From positions 1-8,944 of the forward strand of contig WGED01000661.1 in assembly GCA_015492915.1 (NCBI GenBank): 8,944 nucleotides of DNA, given 5' to 3'. The position numbers were made by a program, and so were the translations under genes. Under the pieces are notes generated by a model. It did not search any database, was not told the origin of the DNA, and saw only the letters and a list, made by a program, of their open reading frames with translations. Positions 6,501-8,944 of this stretch are shown here, piece after piece. Within the stretch, counting starts at the first letter, position 1; every line of letters begins with the position of its first letter. Origin of the DNA: Cyclobacteriaceae bacterium. Lineage in GTDB: Bacteria > Bacteroidota > Bacteroidia > Cytophagales > Cyclobacteriaceae.

Positions 6501-8118
6501 AATGAAAATCACCGGCCCGATCAATAGCCCGCTCGTCAGGGGTGTCGGCCATACTGACGGCGGGGGACTGACGCTCAATTATCTTAAGACACATTTCAGG
6601 CTGGATGGCGAAATAGTGTTCGACAATAATTATATCGACTTCAAGAATTTTACGGTAATGGATATTTACGACCACAAAGGCACTATTTCCGGCCGTATTT
6701 CACATAATGGGTTTAAGGAGCTGAAATATGATTTTAAAGGTAAAATGAATCATATGATGGTGCTGAACACCACGGCAAAAGACAATGATCTGTATTACGG
6801 CACGGCCTTCGCAACCGGCGATCTGCATATTTACGGACAGGAAAAAGTATTGAATATTTCTGCAAGCGCCGTGTCGGATAAGGGAACGCGCTTTTATATC
6901 CCTCTCGAAGGGGGCTCGGAAGCTGTCAAAGAAGAATTTATTCATTTTATTTCCATACGGGATTCGGTTAATGTCGGAGAGCATAAGGAATCCGGTAAGG
7001 TGAGCCTTTCCGGTATCAATCTCAACCTTGACCTGGAAATCACTCCGGATGCTTATTGTGAGATAATCTTTGACCTTACTGCCGGAGACATCATAAGAGG
7101 ACGAGGTAACGGCAAACTAAACCTGCAGATCAACACACAGGGAGATTTTACCATGTTCGGGGATTATGAAATCATTGAGGGAGGATACAATTTCACCCTT
7201 TATAATATCATCAATAAGGAATTTAAGATCGAACCCGGCAGTAAAATTTCATGGACAGGTGATCCCTATCAGGCCATTCTCGATATTCAGGCCAGCTATG
7301 AGCAACTGGCCTCCCTCACTCCTATTCTCCGGGTAACAGAAGAAGATATTCAGCAAAATCCGGAGCTCAACCGTAAGTATCCCGCAAAGGTATTGCTCTT
7401 TATTAAAGGAAATCTCATGTATCCCGAAATCAATTTTGATATCGAAGTAGAGGGGTATCCGAAAAATGCAACGTATAACGGTGTGTCAATCGAGACGCAA
7501 ATGACCGCCTTTAAAAACAAAATAGCCACAGATGAACAAGAACTTAAAAGACAGGTCTTTAGTTTGCTCATACTCAAGAACTTTTCGCGCGAGAATGCCT
7601 TTAATGTCAGTGGTTCCATTGAAAAAAGTGTGAGTGAATTCATCTCCAATCAGGTGAGCTACTGGATCAGCCAGTTTGATGAAAACCTTGTGATTGATAT
7701 TGATCTCGCATCCCTCGATCGCGAGGCTTTTAATACCTTCCAGTTGCGAATGTCCTACTCCTTTCTGAACGGGCGGCTTCGTGTAACACGCGACGGCAGA
7801 TTTACCGACCAGGCCACCGGCACTACGGCAGCAAGCATCCTGGGTGACTGGACGGTTGAATATCTGCTCACGCCTGACGGCAAACTGCGTACAAAAATCT
7901 ACAACCGCACCAATTATAATACGCTTAATCCCAATATAAAATCAACCACTACAACAGCGGGCTTCAGCCTGATGCACACCACCAGTTTTGATGAAATAAA
8001 ACTGTTGTTTAAGAAATCGAGAGACAATGGACTTAAGAGAAAGAAAAAAAGAGAACAACAGTCGGATGCACCGGAAGAAGGCATTTCTCAACGGCAGGAC
8101 ACCATCTCCGCAAACTGA
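3541..8118 (+). CDS. tamB: TamB-family (DUF490) translocation/assembly or lipid-bridge protein
   Basis: This 1525-residue protein is an inner-membrane-anchored, periplasm-spanning member of the TamB/AsmA-like group. Such proteins form a long beta-taco groove and work with an outer-membrane Omp85 partner (TamA) in outer-membrane assembly or phospholipid transport. The visible N-terminus has a basic start (SKKETKAQVIKKR), then one membrane segment (about residues 17-40) and an AsmA-like start (GHDIDIGYINIRW). Hundreds of residues of alternating beta-strand sequence with repeated LxGxL-like turns follow. The C-terminal DUF490/TamB domain covers about 1050-1490; GDYEIIEGGYNFTLYN (from Gly1207), the SYEQLASLTPILRV segment and QVFSLLILKNFS mark it. 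The tail (about 1495-1525) is charged and basic, with KRKKKREQQ, and probably disordered. Length is in the usual range for Bacteroidota members. The TTG start is the only usual start after the in-frame stop at 3517. The gene stands alone, divergent from tsaD; no tamA gene follows. The family is firm; partner and cargo are inferred. Confidence 0.9.
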   Translation: MSKKETKAQVIKKRLPGIVLRIALFFAMLLFGATIIISIPAVQTVLINNISDRIFKKIGHDIDIGYINIRWFDTILIRDLLIYDTKNHAMVKADQLILDFKFTDLISDTGINFDNAILQGASVEMFKNAPGGQFNLNFFIDEIKRKLIKKKPGRKPKDFITDKIILTDSRFKMFRDDREIITERFDQYHFTVENIDASITDFSVLPGGIMDFKVNELQCVDSATGMNIRSLKMRFHYTRQSMAFQNMEMKFGISSISQSMVFSYKQPSSLKEFVDSVKITANVKKSIIYTKDLGHFAPGLKKYNDFYRLKGFLEGPVNRFAAKNIILRFGDRSELRGYISMYGLPLFEETFISAKIRQGDLNLRDLTRYISDESYQSIKKFGNVKFSGGFSGFPGDFVSNASFETDIGKLVTDINLKIGDGKTEKTTYSGRLKTENFDLGIFFDDTLHYQLLDMDGSINGSGFKRENAKFNLVSTIRRIGINGYEYQNIKTDATLAEQFFNGNLNIDDPNLQFDGKVGIDLNKEREIIKIEASLGKARLDTMKITDKPAMLSSVLNVDMRGLSLDEALGDIFLTDTYFSYDGQDIYIDSLQLISEKDSLSRSLRVESPVLALDVFGDFDYSTLFSDLLDVYKEYRLIFRNNSNEIAEYYAAKKIDYSDYYYLDYDINLRNINPVIKLFLSEFFISKSTTISGGFTGGPAKLIELKSRFDTLKIDRYTFIDNNINLRTQKSSDTTLVYASWNITSQKQNINEKPKGENLNLEINWDGNLIDFLLNLNQQHSTNYVKAMGQIEFQPDETRIRMKPSELRLIDKTWRFSEDNLVTLRNKEYSFHNLSFYYSDQKINLNGKLSDDPEDNLYISIINFDVKNLNPLITKRLDGVFDGLIDIQNFFTSKEINSRIKISDFTFNDFLVGDVIGFSEFNDEKKNFDVNMKVNRKGLQTMNIEGTVSPAKEDQLDLTAVFSKTNINLIQPFFESTISEVTGFLDGEMKITGPINSPLVRGVGHTDGGGLTLNYLKTHFRLDGEIVFDNNYIDFKNFTVMDIYDHKGTISGRISHNGFKELKYDFKGKMNHMMVLNTTAKDNDLYYGTAFATGDLHIYGQEKVLNISASAVSDKGTRFYIPLEGGSEAVKEEFIHFISIRDSVNVGEHKESGKVSLSGINLNLDLEITPDAYCEIIFDLTAGDIIRGRGNGKLNLQINTQGDFTMFGDYEIIEGGYNFTLYNIINKEFKIEPGSKISWTGDPYQAILDIQASYEQLASLTPILRVTEEDIQQNPELNRKYPAKVLLFIKGNLMYPEINFDIEVEGYPKNATYNGVSIETQMTAFKNKIATDEQELKRQVFSLLILKNFSRENAFNVSGSIEKSVSEFISNQVSYWISQFDENLVIDIDLASLDREAFNTFQLRMSYSFLNGRLRVTRDGRFTDQATGTTAASILGDWTVEYLLTPDGKLRTKIYNRTNYNTLNPNIKSTTTTAGFSLMHTTSFDEIKLLFKKSRDNGLKRKKKREQQSDAPEEGISQRQDTISAN

Positions 8119-8153
8119 CTTCCGTTTTAATAGATCGAACTCACGACAGATTG

Positions 8154-8944
8154 TTATTTGTCAGTATGTAAAGGCGTCAGATCAACACGCCTGAAAAATA
8201 TTTCAGAACTCTCAGATTGTATCTGGATGCGTCCTTTTCGGGGTTGCACAGCCACAGCCCTGTTTACCAGTACGCCATTTAGAATTATGGAAATCTCCCC
8301 GTCTTTTACAATACATTCCAGTTTATTCCATTGACCGTGAGGTTTTTCGACATCATTTTTACCTCTGAATCCTTTCACATCCTTCCAGTCCGGATCGCGC
8401 CCGAACCAGTTGATACGCCCTTCATTGATCGTCACCAATTCACCTTCAGGATTAAATACATACGAACCGCCCTGCTTATCCGGGGCTACCGGACAGGTAA
8501 CTGAAAAATCCTTGCTGCCATCTCCTACAACTATAAAATCACCGGTTCCTCCTTCAATCACCTGACATTCTATCGAATACATCCAAATTCCTCCTTTCGC
8601 CCCATCGGCACCTACAGAATGCAACAGAATGCCGCTGTCACGCGCTTTATCCAAACGTGGCTCAAATGTCTGTTCCCCCCACTTAAATTCCACCACAAGA
8701 TGATAATTTTCATATTCATCCTCGGTGGTAATACATCCCCATTCTTCACCGGAAATCCTTATGACGCCATCCCCGACACTAAATACCTGTTTGGGATCAT
8801 TGTTCTTGCCACGGTCTTTCAGGAAAGTATACCAGCCGTCCAGATTATGTCCATTGAATAATTTAATGGTTTTGGCCGGTGCTGCTCCCGTTGTGGATTC
8901 AATGGCGCTCGAAAACAGTAAAAATGTCATAGAAAGCCCTGCAA
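8154..8944 (-). CDS. DUF1080 / 3-keto-disaccharide hydrolase family protein (5' end beyond window)
   Basis: The protein belongs to the DUF1080 family (PF06439), a concanavalin-like beta-sandwich whose studied members hydrolyse 3-keto-glycosides. Numbered from the ATG at 8930, family hallmarks are IKLFNGHNLDGWYTF (22-36), SGILLHS (99-105), IECQVIEGGTGDF (120-132), HGQWNKLECIVKDGEISIILNG (198-219) and the C-terminal GRIQIQSESSEIFFRRVDL (233-251). The frame stays open through the last bases (AGLS before that ATG). The stretch AGLSMTFLLFSSAI looks like the middle of a signal peptide lacking its basic start, so the true start is probably outside the window and the enzyme is exported. It converges on tamB, with 35 bases between stop codons and no strong terminator between them. 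It is probably a glycan-processing enzyme; its substrate cannot be told from sequence. Confidence 0.85.
   Translation of the reverse strand, partial: AGLSMTFLLFSSAIESTTGAAPAKTIKLFNGHNLDGWYTFLKDRGKNNDPKQVFSVGDGVIRISGEEWGCITTEDEYENYHLVVEFKWGEQTFEPRLDKARDSGILLHSVGADGAKGGIWMYSIECQVIEGGTGDFIVVGDGSKDFSVTCPVAPDKQGGSYVFNPEGELVTINEGRINWFGRDPDWKDVKGFRGKNDVEKPHGQWNKLECIVKDGEISIILNGVLVNRAVAVQPRKGRIQIQSESSEIFFRRVDLTPLHTDK

Noticed and set aside
8114..8165. Inverted repeat actgac/gtcagt across the tamB-DUF1080 junction as a terminator
   Set aside because: Arms are only 6 bp with about 40 bases between them, overlap both genes' 3' ends, and lack an adjacent T run.

Overview
The window looks like a chromosomal segment of a Bacteroidota bacterium. 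Three things point there: a TamB-family giant protein divergent from tsaD, a TAnnTTTG promoter core ahead of the GH20 gene, and a secreted repeat protein of the kind common in this phylum. A finer placement is not possible from the sequence alone. Base composition is uneven. Hand counts of single 60-base lines gave about 35% GC in the left-edge gene, about 62% in the GH20 gene, and 35 to 50% in the tamB-like gene.

Layout, left to right. (1) Bases 1-309, minus strand: the first 103 codons of a secreted repeat protein that runs off the left edge. (2) Bases 310-704: an AT-rich then GC-rich intergenic region. It holds a perfect 20-bp palindrome, a patch of TGCG-type degenerate repeats, and a promoter core for the next gene. 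(3) Bases 705-2258, plus strand: a lipoprotein beta-N-acetylhexosaminidase (GH20) followed by a clear intrinsic terminator. (4) Bases 2315-2507: a 193-bp nested inverted-repeat element with perfect 15-bp ends, lying between convergent genes. (5) Bases 2531-3534, minus strand: tsaD, conserved over its full length but broken by a one-base frameshift near 2848-2850. (6) Bases 3541-8118, plus strand: a 1525-residue TamB/DUF490 envelope protein whose TTG start lies only 6 bases from the tsaD start. (7) Bases 8154-8944, minus strand: a DUF1080 (3-keto-disaccharide hydrolase family) protein running off the right edge.

The genes do not form one operon. There are four transcription units: left-edge gene leftward, GH20 rightward, tsaD leftward and tamB rightward, with the DUF1080 gene converging on tamB. 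tsaD (tRNA t6A modification) and tamB (outer-membrane assembly or lipid transport) are core functions. The GH20 and DUF1080 proteins are probably glycan-degrading exported enzymes, and the left-edge protein is a probable secreted surface protein. I saw no clear new multi-gene system. The strongest unexplained signals are the nested inverted-repeat element and the tsaD frameshift.
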